From assembly GCA_027574665.1 (NCBI GenBank), contig CM050654.1, positions 12,456,142 to 12,520,141 of the forward strand: a stretch of DNA of 64,000 nt. The letters are read 5' to 3'. Source of the stretch: Rhynochetos jubatus. Lineage: Eukaryota > Chordata > Aves > Eurypygiformes > Rhynochetidae. The translations under genes and the position numbers were made by a program. A model generated the notes under the pieces. That model ran no database searches and had not been told where the DNA came from. It saw only the letters and a program-made list of their open reading frames with translations. Shown piece by piece: positions 1 to 11,150 of this stretch. Positions within the stretch are counted from its first letter, which is position 1. Each line of letters starts with the position of its first letter.

Positions 1-384
1 CAGCATGGCAAATTCAGCATGACAGAGGGAGGGTGTAACTAGCAGTCTTGCAGCAGGGAGACTGGCATGATTCAGATTTGCAAGTGTTTACTGGGGGTTC
101 TCGGTTCTTCATAGCTACCATGAGCCTGCTCAGAAAGGTGAGCTGCTCTCATTGGCAGGAACTGGGGGACAAGGTCTCAGTTTCTGAATTGAGAGTGAGG
201 AAGAGCTGTGAAAGTGAAGTGGAGTCTTCCTGCTCATTACATTCCTAGCTATTTTGTGCAGTCCTGGCACTACAGATATTTTAGAATTTAGAGTTTAAAA
301 TGTCAGTATCAAAGATTTGCTTGATCTATGTAGTTCTCCGTAGCTGGTGTTTATTTTGTCTACTACGGAAAAGCAAATTTGTGT

Positions 385-465
385 TCTCTGTGTGCGTGTA
401 TATATGTGTGCATATGTGCATATATATAAAAATGCATATGTTTATAAAATACATATATAGTACTT
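385..465. repeat. Imperfect TG/TA microsatellite
   Basis: Alternating purine-pyrimidine sequence made of short TG, TA and CATATG-like steps, interrupted by a short A run. Such alternating tracts are common simple repeats and can slip. The short open frames that cross it on both strands are products of the repeat, with Tyr, Ile, Cys and His-rich translations, and are not genes. Confidence 0.75.
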
Positions 466-3400
466 CCCTTAGTTTCAGAATGTCATTCCCTGTGGCCTTA
501 CCTCTATTACACACATCATTCATTAGATTATGAAAACCATTAATGTCAGGCAGCAGAACCAAATGAATTCACTAAGGGAGCACCATTAGCATATCAAGTA
601 GCTATTTTTCAGCTAAATATTCCTGACAGCCCTCATTACATATGATGGATTGGCTTTATAAGAGGTGGTAGTTCCAGCAGAAAATAAAATCTCAGCATTC
701 TACCACACATGGCCCAATAACTAGATATCATTTTTTTGACTGTCTGTTTGCATATCTTTCCTTTTTTTTCTTTCAGAATGAGAGAGTTATAAAATTCACA
801 AATAGATTAACTGCATAATTCAAAATTCATTAAAAATTGTGAGACTAACTTAGCCTAGTTTCTGAATTCTGCAGGTGCTTTAGTTATGGGATATCAAGCA
901 CTGTGTCATCATAGCTGATATAACTGAAAAGGCAAGTAAGGCTGGATTTTAAAAGACCATGTATTGCAGAATCTTTTTATGAGTCGAAACACAACATTTT
1001 CTAAGGTAAGAAGTCCACCTTTAAAAGAAAAAAAAAAAACTAGCAATGTCTTCAGGACTCAGTGAATAGTCATTGCAGCACCTCATGAAAAACGGGCAAT
1101 TGCACGTGCAGCCACAAACAAGCGCATCTAAATATTTACTGACACTCGCAGTCTCCTGCTAGGTGGGCACAGCTGTGGAAACTGATAAGGGTGCTTTGAT
1201 GGGAATACAGACCCCAGCACTTCATTTTACTGTGTGGTGAGAAATAGTTTGAAACTTTCTGCAGTGCACTTCCCTGTAAATGTCAGTAGTAAAGCACATG
1301 TAACACCATTAGAAGGTTTAACCCTTACGTGCATGAGGACTGAAGCTATTTTATTTTTAATGTAGAATTGACAGTACTATCACTAGACAGATGAAAACCA
1401 GTGATGTTCAAGGCATCAAATGATCTTTCACTTACACTTGTCATGACAGAGCTGAAGCCAGGCAAAATCACCCAGGCAAAATATGTGTTCTCACTAAAGG
1501 AAAACAAAGCATCCCTTGGCTTGGCTAGCTCTCTTCAGGTGGGCAGTTCCCCAGACATGCACTAATCCTATGTTATAATTAATTAGTCTCTTTTACTGGT
1601 TCTAGATCTGCCCCAAAATTGGATCCAGTATTTTATTACCCTTCTCTCTCCTACATAAATAAACATCCTGGGTGGAGATGTCTTACTCCCCATAAAAATC
1701 AGTAATTTATATTGGGACCAAAAAATATTCTGAAAAGTTGAGTTGAAATACATTTTGCTACTCATGCACACACTTTTGGCCTGTGACTGCCAGTCAGCTT
1801 GAGGATATCTGGGATGATGCAGAGTGCAAAAGTGAGCTCCTACCTCCCCAGCAGAAGCCATTTATATCAGTGTATCAGAGGATGTGCTTCTGCCACCTTG
1901 GCAGTCCCCGCTTCTGTCAATGACTGTGTGACTCAGTCCCAAGATTTTAAAAATAAGAATTAGGAGGAAAGGTGTAATTTTGGGAATAGTATGTTTTCCA
2001 TCTCTTTTAACCACTTTTTATGGTAGGTTACATTAGTTTTGGAATTCAAGAGGATACTGTAATCAAATAACTTTAAATCCTGCTGACTCTCAGCTAAGTG
2101 TTAAGAAAAAAAGATACTTTTGAGATACTTATTAACTGTTGCAAGCATCTAGTCAGCAGTCAGTGAAATCTGTCAGTCTGTAAATTTTTATGGGTTTTTC
2201 CTTGGCCCATACACTATTGTTCGTATTTGAAAAATGTAAATTAACTTTCCACACCCATGTTCATGAGAATCACTATCAAGTGTTTTGCTGCAGTCTATGT
2301 ACATGTTGCTTGTGGTACTTTCATGTACTAATTTCATTCTTTTTTCAAAAGCTGCAATATAATTTGTCTAGCATGATTTGTCATCAATACTGCTACATTT
2401 TCATGGTTCTGTTACCCTCTAAATCTGAAGTGATTTGACTTAAATGAGGCAGAGGTCTCCTTTACAAACCGAATTATAAACCAGCAGGGTATTAATTTTT
2501 TTATTATTCAGAAATTAGTATTATTGCAGAATCAGAAAAAAGCCTGGGCACCTACTGCACAACGATAACCAGTGCCACATGCTCATGTGGCAGGAGGATG
2601 TATTCAGTCACTTTATTTTCCCAAATTCCTCTCCCACCTACTGCTTGTTAACTTCTTTCAGTTGTCCTTCCCCCACTGTTATTTAGAGGAAGAGTCTCAC
2701 CAATAATGGAAAGAAGTTCATAAGAAGAAGTCATGTAAAACCAGAGTGAGATACAGCAAAGACATTCTTTGGAAATCATTGGAATGGCATTGTTTAACTC
2801 CCAAAAGACCTTTATTCTTCCACTATAATTCTGTAGCATTTGTATGCATAAGTCCCTAAGTGCTAGTTACATTTCTGAGGTGACTCCAACCAGCTCAGGA
2901 CAAAGCCCAGATTTTTAATTTTTGAAATGGCTCATCATTTTGGGTAATACTTATTTTTTTTTCTTTTTGGTCCTCAAACTCAGTAAAGTGTGCTTTTTTC
3001 TTAATGTGTGATTCTTCAGATGTGCAGAATGTTCATTCTTTGAAAATAAGTGATCTAAAGCAAATGAAATTTGCCACCCAAAAATTAAAGGACCCAAAAT
3101 AATGCTCATCTTTGAAAATCCTGTCTGATACAATTATAAGCAATTATAAAATGCTTGAAAAGCAGCTAGCTAGCAATAGCATTTTCAACACTGTAGCTCA
3201 TGATTCCTGGCCAAGATGAGTATTGAGATATCTTAGCTTTTAATGGAGTTATAATGAAATATAATGTCGGTGATACTTAGTGCCTATGAAAGCACTACAA
3301 TGTTTACAATTACCTTTCCCAAGTGATTAACTTCAACATAATATTAATACAGTAGTGATATTTATTATGCAAAAAGAAAACTGCAAGGGCATATTTTCAA

Positions 3401-5639
3401 GACATACTCTGAATATTTTTCTTCAGACTGCCTCAGATTTATTCTACTCTCAACAGTTACATTGAAATGAAGTGAATAATTAGTGACAGAAGTTGAGTGC
3501 AGGAAAATCAACTCTGCGACATGTTGCCTGTGAAATGTTAAATACTCAGTTCACATCAACCAGTATGAACAAGAAATTAAAGAACACTTCACAGATGATG
3601 TAAACTGTCAAATAAGGGTAAATATATTCATTGTTTTAACCTTCATAATTACCTTTGTGTCCTGATATATTAATTCTCACAACTCTCACTACCTAGACAA
3701 TTCTTTAAACAGAAGTTTATATACAAAGCTATGATATGTCTTGAGAATTTAGAGTTGAGAATGCATTTAGTAGTTCTAAAATCTTAGTCTTCCCTAGCTA
3801 GATATCACTTCAGAAGTCTTTCCACTCAACTGAAGGAGTCGATAGGCCTAGGAAGAAGGTGGTATACTTAAGATACACCAAAATAGCCACTGGTCTTGTT
3901 CTGCCACTGAGTGGATTTTCATGTGCTCTTCTTCATAGTATTTCAGTTATTTATAATTTCTACCTGCAAAAGAGGGATTCTAAGGCTGACCTTATTGTAA
4001 AATGCTTTCAGGCTTCTGTACAAGAAATACAATAAAGTCCAGTTATTATTTATCATGGCCCTTTCTTCTATCATATGTAAGTCAAATGCAGAAATAGATA
4101 TAGATTGGTAGATAGATCACTTTTATAAGTCTAGAAGAACAAAAGATGTAGCAAGTATTCTGTATTATTAGAAAAAGAGATGAATAGGCAGACCAGAAAA
4201 TGTCACACTTGTTTCTTCTCCTTATAAGAAGTTTTTGTGCATCTTTCCACAAGGAGTGATTGATGATTCAGCTATTTCCATCCATCTGGACCTCAGCTTT
4301 GACAAATGCCATTCATTCTGTATCTTCATTCACAAGAATATTAAAAAATATTTAGATATAATCAATACACAGACATTCCAGCATCACTAGAATCTCCAGA
4401 TTATAGACAGATAAATGTACAGTGCTACTGATTTAGATTTGAGAGTATACCATGGTTTACAGAATGTTTTCAGTATGGATTACAAACATTATAGCACATT
4501 GTTTCCAAATGAACACATTCAGAAGAAACATTAACTAGATGCCCTAGCTTTTATAGGCTGTAAACCACCAAGCAGCATGCTTCCATTATTATCTTGGGCT
4601 CTTTGCTTTCCCTGACCAGTCTCCACACACAGCAGTAATCCATGTTAGAAGGAAGATGTAGTCTTCTTTCACTTTTCAAGAGGTTTTTCAAGACAGGCTG
4701 ACCCCATGGGTAGCACCTTGCAGACCCCCCTGGAGCCCCACTACACATACCCAATACTTCTGATAGCAAGTGGTCTGTGCAGCTAAACAGTAGCCATCTC
4801 ATGAATGTTTGATTGCAGTGCTACGTACATTATTTTTACATGGATTTACACCCGCATAGTGAATAAAAACAAGAGATGTTCAGACAGAAGTGGCGTGTTT
4901 ACACATTAAAACAGCAGGAGCCTGTAACAGATGAGCATACTGCTTTCAGGCCAGCCCTGCTCACTGTGGTGCTTGCTGAGAAGATCTTCAAGGCATGCTG
5001 TTGCCCATTCTCTCTGACCATCTACAGTCTCTTTGTCCCACCTGAATCCTTTCCTTCTTGTCAAGTTGACTGCTTTGTGAGCCCAGAGACAAGCTGCCAC
5101 AGCAGATGTCAGATTAACAGACCAATTCCAACTAGACCTTCTCTTACACGGTGTGTGGTGCACAAAAGGGAAAAGAAGCAGATATAAAATCACTTCTCTT
5201 CATATACATTTGGGAAATCATGCAATGCATGTCCAGAACAGGAAGTTTTCTTCTAACATGGCATAAGGCATTGGCTGGATCAGAGTTGTTCCCAGTTTAC
5301 TGCAGTATTTCTTCTACAGGTGAAAGTGTACCAGGTAATATTGGGCTCTGATATCTTGTCATAGTATCTGCTTTGTGGGAGGATATGTCAGAATAGAAGG
5401 TTTAAGGCTCCGCTGTGAAACTTTCCCTGTTGAGAAAATGGCTAACAATTTTCTGCGTAACATTTGTCTGTTGTTTTCTGTCTCTCCAGTTTATAAAGAG
5501 CAACCTGTATTAGAGTCATCAGAAGCACTGCTTTTTGGGAGATTCATATTTCTTTGTGAAGCTCTTTGCACTGGCAGTTATTCAGGAGGGACAGGGAACA
5601 GCAACATAAGGGTGCCTCTTGTCGAATGAGACGCTGAAC

Positions 5640-5975
5640 TATAAAGACAAATAAAGAAAAGGAGATAAGAGACAAATGTGAAGGCAGGAATGAGGGAGTG
5701 AGGAAAGACCTGGAAAACAGAGAAAGACAATGACAAATCCTGGTAGGCATTCATAAAGAAATGTTGAAAACTTAAATAAAAGAGAGGAATGTAGACAAAA
5801 ATACTATGAACCATGGCGGGGTGGGGTTGGGTGGTAGGGGAGCGGGGGGACAGGGAGAAAAGAAAAGAAAAACAGGAAAAGAAAAAGTAGATGAGAAGGG
5901 TTAAGTAAAATAGAAATAAAATTTTATTCAGGGCTGGGGTATGTAGATTAGGAAAAGGAAAAAGAAGCTGAGAAA
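5640..5975. repeat. Purine-rich (GA-rich) low-complexity tract
   Basis: The plus strand is overwhelmingly A and G over about 330 bases, with a G-rich core near 5817-5860 followed by AAAAG-type steps near 5860-5890. The complementary polypyrimidine strand stays open for 135 codons and reads as Leu, Phe, Ser and Pro, as expected from a CT-rich strand rather than a selected protein. Homopurine tracts of this kind can form triplex structures, but nothing here shows that this one does. Confidence 0.7.
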
Positions 5976-6690
5976 GCAACGCCATGAAGACTAAACGAAT
6001 GCTCTCAGAATCAGGGATATGATGGCTGCCTTTAGCAAATACACAGCATTCTAATCCTAAGCAGATGCTACCAGGAGCCCTAAAACTTGCCTGAAATAAA
6101 ACTTCAGGCTAGATGATGGAGAGAAGCTAATGCAGGTACCATTACTGTATGATCTTCCTTTGACTGCGAATGATGATAATGCACGAAGATTTTACCCTAT
6201 CCACAGCACACGATACTGCAGTCATAGAAATCTGGCAGCTCTGCCTCACCAATACAACATTGAGATGATTTTGCTCCTTCATTTCCAGTGATTTTTAGGC
6301 AATTATCCTTCTATTCCTAAACTCTTCATTTGCTGATTACCATAAATTTCCCACAGCACTGTGGTAATGCATTTCTTCCCCTCTTAACTCCTGGAAAGTT
6401 TTATGGCCTTGGAGTTCCTGACAAACCTTGGCCATTGTGCAGGGAGTTAGGTGGTTAAGCGCCCCTTATCATATCAAAACACTCTTGCACTGCCAAGGTG
6501 AGGAATGGCCATACTAGGGGTCAGTTGCCTGGTTACAGTGTGGGATGAGAGTGAAATCATCCCCTGCCAGCCTTGGACCTTATTACAGTCTGGAGAGATC
6601 AGTACCAGCTGTGAATTCCGATGACCACCTGCCCCAATTAAGGCCAGGATGTAAAATTATTTATGCCTAAAGTCAATTATCTTGTGACCC

Positions 6691-6699
6691 TATAAATAG
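6691..6699 (+). promoter_or_regulatory. TATA box of the LTR
   Basis: TATAAATAG is a full TATA-box match placed about 140 bases upstream of AATAAA, the usual arrangement in a retroviral LTR. Transcription would start roughly 25-30 bases further right, near 6720. Whether it is active today is unknown. Confidence 0.6.
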
Positions 6700-6838
6700 C
6701 AGTTCCAAGGATGACCCTTTGAGCTCTCCTGGACTGCAGTGGGCTGTACTCAGCATCTCCCTCTGAGTGGGATGCCTCTCAGAGTTCGCAAACTCTCAAG
6801 TTTGTGAAATCAGAGAATAGTTGACACAAACTGGGCTG

Positions 6839-6844
6839 AATAAA
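6839..6844 (+). promoter_or_regulatory. Polyadenylation signal AATAAA of the LTR
   Basis: An exact AATAAA hexamer lies in the expected R region of the LTR, downstream of its TATA box. The following bases are C, T and G-rich, as is common around a cleavage site. The hexamer alone is frequent in AT-rich DNA, so the call depends on the LTR context. Confidence 0.55.
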
Positions 6845-6933
6845 CCCTCCTTGAGGCTCAACTCTTTGCCCGTTGAGAGATGCACAGACATCCGACGTGA
6901 ATATTTTCACCGAACTCAAGGGGAAATTTTAAC

Positions 6934-7830
6934 AGGTACCTTCATAGAAATATACATATATCTATCTCTCTTTCTATATCTGTCTGGGTGAGTGTATGCA
7001 TGCAACTTTATGTTGATAACCTTGTTAAGTACTTGATTAAGTTACTGTGCTGATTTGTTGAAAGTTAAGTCCTGCTGAGTAATTGTGTGATCTAATTGTG
7101 TGTGACATATTTGAATAGTGTTAAGGAACTTTGAATTATTGCTGCCTCACATTGTTGCTATCCCCAAGTTTCACACCAAGCATGAAAGTTCACACACACT
7201 GATCATTTCCCCAATTCCTTAGGCATAAACCGTTGACCAGGTTTGGGACTAGGGGTGGATTCAGCTGCACCTAGACTTCTCTTTTGAGGAGTTTAGAAAG
7301 CAAGGGGGTCCACTCTGAATCTCATGACTGAATGGGAGGAAATTCCCTTACTCCCTCTCCTTAAATCATCCCCCTTTTCCCCAGCTCCTTAGACATAAAC
7401 CGTTGCCCAGGTCTGGGACTAGGAACTTGGAATTGATGCTATTCCAGACTGTTGCTGTCCCAAGTTTCGCACAAAGCACAAACTCCACACACTGTGATCC
7501 TTTCCCCGCTTCCTTAGACATAAACCGTTGATAAGGTCTGGGACTAGGGGTGGATTCAGCCGCACCTAGACTTCTCTCTGGAGGAGTTTAGAAAGCAAGG
7601 GGGTCCACTCTGAACCTCGTGACCGAACGGGAGGAAATTCCTTGCCCCTTTTCTCTAATCCATGTTACAACAATCCAATCCTGCCTTGATTTCCCTGACT
7701 CTGTAAATAATTTTTAATTCACATACCAACTACTTTAAACTGTTGCTAATTTGATTTTGCCTTTGTATGTTTTTCCATGTCAAATAAGTAGTAGAGGGGA
7801 CCTTGCCATCGAATTCTGTTAAGTCATGCT
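6934..7830 (+). mobile_element. ERV-associated leader or extended U5 region, non-coding
   Basis: The sequence directly 3' of the LTR keeps an element-like character up to about 7.83 kb. A T/G-rich stretch (about 6960-7120) leads into a nearly 300-base module present twice, and after that a tail with CCATCGAATTCTGTTAAG at about 7807-7824. No primer-binding site could be fixed by eye and no retroviral protein is readable. It may be the 5' leader of a degenerate provirus or part of a long LTR with an internal duplication. The right edge is soft: 7671, where the sequence reads ACAACA, is an alternative end. Confidence 0.45.
7123..7641 (+). repeat. Two-copy tandem repeat with a partial third copy, period about 297 bp
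   Basis: Copy one spans about 7123-7346 and copy two about 7421-7641. Both run from GGAACTT..GAATT through CCCAAGTTTC and CACACACTG, then ATAAACCGTTG and GGGACTAGGGGTGGATTCAG, to GTTTAGAAAGCAAGGGGGTC and a GGGAGGAAATTCC end. A partial third copy of the ATAAACCGTTG block lies between them (about 7374-7423), so the block TAAACCGTTG..AGG..TGGGACTAGG occurs at 7221, 7391 and 7516. Copies differ by substitutions and small indels, so the duplication is not recent. It sits inside the ERV-associated region. Confidence 0.9.
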
Positions 7831-10707
7831 TCTCACATTCATATTAAAAATATTAGCTTTTCCCCTAATATTTGTGACGCTGATCTTTTAAGCAGCCTAA
7901 ACCACTCAGCATAGTCCCCCTTTCGTGACAAGCACCTTACATAATAACCCAAGATCAACAAAAGCACCAGCACGTGAAAATTAGGGAAGAGAAACTGAAC
8001 TGGAATCATATCAAATAAGCATATCCTCCTCCTTATAGTGAACAAAAAGCAAAATTAATCTTTTGTTGTGTGCACCTGGGAGCTTTGACAATAAGGCCAA
8101 AAAACCACTTTCACATAAGTTTATCTCTTGATTAATTAATAAAGAAATATCATATTGCATAGGGAAAGACTGTCTTTAAAATGGGCAAAACCCAAAGGTA
8201 ACAGTTTTTAAAACAGCAGTTTTAAAATAATACCAAAATCCTCTAATTCTCTGTGATGTTTCAGGTAGCTATAGAGACTTTTCCCAGTACATATATTAGG
8301 TCTTTCCCAGTTCTTCCTCCCTTTCTTTTCTCCTCTCCCAAAGGGGAGAGATATGGAAACTGAGCAAAAAAAAGAATAACTGTCTTTATGCGGAGATGTG
8401 CTCTTATCAGAGCTGAAATAAAGACATGAAGTGCTATTTTCACCCTAAAAAGAAGTAGGAAGTATAGGCACACATTTCCACCTCAAGTTTGGAAAAAGCA
8501 TTCAGCTAATCATATAGTAACACTAAGAATGGCTGAACTTAGATGTCAGAAGTGTTCAGGTTTTTTCTTCCCCTTTTGCTTCTCCCTTCCTACTAATCAT
8601 GAGTCTACTATTACCATGACTTGCACGTAACTCTGAAGATGAATGAAAATGCATGGCGTGATTCCCAAGCATATCCATCCCAACAAAACATGTGTTTCAG
8701 ATTTAGGATTCCGCCTGGAAGAGAAATAGGTATCTATCAATGGCTGTGAATTTGAGCAAGAGTAGCTGACTATAGCAGCAGGTGAAGAAGTGCAGAGAAG
8801 TATCTTGTGGACCAATGATGAATTTCTCTGTGTTTATAGACTTCCAATACATTAAAATTATTTGCTCCCTTGTGTGTCCAAGTACAGGCTGTTCACTACT
8901 TGCCTTTGTGAGAAAGGGCTCAAATGAAAAAAAATTATGACTAGTATTAATCCAGAAATACCGGACAAGTTAACGGGCTGCCTTTTTTTCCAAGCAATAC
9001 TTCCATGCAAGGATGTATGTTGGCACAGTTTGTCCTTTGCAAGTGCTATATTTTTCCCTACATACAATTATGCTTTATATACACTCTCCAGTAGGTTATG
9101 GCAAGCACAAAGCCTGCAGGTTTGCATGAGATGCTGTGCTCCTACTGCTCTGAAACTACAACACACATACAGGGCCACCTTTAAAATCTTGTGAGTTCCT
9201 TAAAGTCAACTTACTTTCTTTAATATGTACAAAGGGTGCCTTATGCAACAAAGAGAATATCCAAGTTTTTCTCATCCAACCAGCCAAAGTCACATGAAAT
9301 TCAAGCACAAGTTCAAAAGAGAAATCAACTGCTCTTTTATGAGTCCAGGGCAGTTACAGTTTGGACAGATTAGCAAGAAATCTTGTCCTTCCCCCCTCTC
9401 TCTTTAGAACAATTCAACCAGACATAAGCTATCTACAAGTCATAAAGGTAAAATCTGATGTCCTCTCTAGTGAAAAGGTATTACCCTAAATGACATTTTG
9501 CTTCTGAAAAATATAAAATAACTTAAAAAATACCAAATTATGAAATTTCTGTGATGGATGTACAAAAGGTAAACATGCCATCTACATTGTCTCAGTGTGA
9601 CTTTTGATTACCCAGCATAATGAAAACAAAAACAAATTGCACTTTGTTTTCCTAAATATTTCATGACTGTCTGCTGTCATGTTTTTTCTTTTAAAATGTA
9701 GTTGTTACTAAAGAAATTGGCCATTCAATTACACATCCCAGTCATCTTGGAAGCACAAGATACTTCCTAGTTCTACAGAATGCAAGAGTCGAACTATGCT
9801 CCTTTCTTTACAATACCCAGAGTGTATTTTCTAATCTCTAAAGTTAGAAGTAGTATCCAAAACACTACATCCAACACTACTACTTAAACAACTGAATGAA
9901 TGACAAATTCCTAATAAAAATCTTAGGTCCAAAGCCTAAATAAACTCATTCACTTTATTTTGCTTTGGCTCTCAAAAGAACTGAGGAGCAAATAATACAC
10001 CTTAATCTATTAATTTTTATGAAATGTTGTGCCAGTGGAAATGTTGTGAAAGCATGAAGCATTCAAATGTTTGCTGCATGAGGATGTGATAGACACCATA
10101 AAGGTGCTTGCCACACGAGAACTGTGCATATGTATCTAATATGTCCCTCAGTGGCTGGATTTTCTGTGGAGGAGATTTAGAGAAATTCCCCAAACTAATT
10201 AAGCAGACATCCAACATTATTAAGCTTTGTCCTGCGAGGCACAGAAAAGAACAGCCTGATCTTAGTACTGCACAGCAACTGGGAAACAGAACAGTGCTAC
10301 TTCAAACCTGTCTCTACTCAGTGGTCTCTGAAAGGTATTTGCAACCTACAGCTAACAGCAACTCACATCAAACGAGTTGGTTGGCCGCATTGTAAAGTAT
10401 TAGGCATATAAGCTAGATATTCTGGTGGGGTATGGTTTTCACAGTGTGCTGGGGTATATTCTGACAGATCTGAGTCTGGTCCATATTATAAAATCACTTT
10501 CATAATTGCATAAAGTAGTACCCATGCTGACAGCCCTGGGAAGGGCAAAGGACTGCAAAATCCGAGATGGAATTGTCTTATGGTGATTCCTGCAGGTCAC
10601 AATAGAAGTAACAGGGGAAAACTTGCTCTACTTCCTCCTAACCTGCTCACATGCAAATATATTAATGCTTTCTCCAGAACAAACACAATTTATTTAATGA
10701 AAAAGTT

Positions 10708-10749
10708 GGGGGGGGGGGGGGACGAAAACAAACAAACAAACAAAAAAAA
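10708..10749. repeat. G14 run followed by (AAAC)n
   Basis: Fourteen consecutive G residues (10708-10721) are followed at once by four AAAC steps and an A run. The G run is long enough to form a quadruplex intermolecularly or to slip during replication. It generates a glycine-rich frame on the plus strand and a proline-rich one on the minus strand, both spurious. Confidence 0.85.
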
Positions 10750-11019
10750 ACCACCACCAAACCAACAGAACACCTGAAAACAGAGAACATAATGAAGACT
10801 TTTTGCCTGACTCTGGAGAAAGGACAAAATTTACCTACACAGAGCTGCTTGTAGTTGCACAGAAAAACAATAGTGTAAAAAATGGCAAGAGAAAAGGATT
10901 GTGTGCTGAAAGGGGACAGTAGCATTCATTGCTGGTTCAGGGTCCAGTTTCAATTTGTGTAAAGCACCCTTTAATAATTTTGCCTTGTTAAGATGATCCC
11001 GTAAAAGTCCAAAATGTTA

Positions 11020-11150
11020 ACCTAATGGAAATAATTTGATTATATTTTGTTAGATTTTTCCCATTAACAATATTGACTTTTAGTGGTTTTCTTAATTAGA
11101 CATTAATGGGAACATAAAACAAATTAGCAACAGACTCACCAGTTTAAGCT
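11020..11150. other. Candidate conserved non-coding element (AT-rich, TAATTA/ATTAATGG motifs)
   Basis: The block has CCCATTAACAATATT near 11060 and, in inverse sense, AATTAGACATTAATGGG near 11094. ATTAATGGG and CCCATTAA are related in inverted orientation about 40 bases apart, and TTAATTAGA is a homeodomain-type core. Vertebrate enhancers often look like this, but only a cross-species alignment can say whether it is conserved. This is a by-eye impression. Confidence 0.2.

Larger units (their letters stand above)
1..6429. other. Non-coding stretch, no gene recognised
   Basis: This stretch holds only short open frames, and none looks like a known protein or an exon flanked by convincing splice sites. 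It is AT-rich with scattered short homopolymers, for example a 12-base A run at about 1028-1039. The two features worth naming, a TA/TG microsatellite and a purine-rich tract, are listed separately. Whether the stretch is intergenic or intronic cannot be told from sequence alone. Confidence 0.6.
6430..6933 (+). mobile_element. Endogenous retrovirus LTR (U3-R-U5 type)
   Basis: The segment has the order expected of a retroviral LTR on the plus strand. A U3-like stretch leads to a TATA box (TATAAATAG, 6691-6699). About 140 bases on comes a polyadenylation signal (AATAAA, 6839-6844), and then a U5-like tail to a possible end in TTTTAACA at about 6926-6933. A short hairpin lies between the two signals (stem 6788-6794 with 6799-6805). 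It is more GC-rich than its flanks. The 5' edge is uncertain, with TGTGCAGGG near 6435 as one option, and no target-site duplication could be identified. No gag, pol or env frame is intact around it, so it is a solo LTR or a heavily truncated provirus. The family was not identified; an avian ERV is inferred from genome context. Confidence 0.65.

Noticed and set aside
4876..5187. 103-codon plus-strand frame overlapped by a 95-codon minus-strand frame
   Set aside because: Cysteine-rich but without a recognisable spacing or domain; open frames on both strands over the same bases suggest a local lack of stops by chance.
5578..5985. 135-codon minus-strand open frame with hydrophobic, Ser/Leu/Phe-rich translation
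   Set aside because: It is the polypyrimidine complement of a purine-rich low-complexity tract; the absence of stops follows from composition and no domain is visible.
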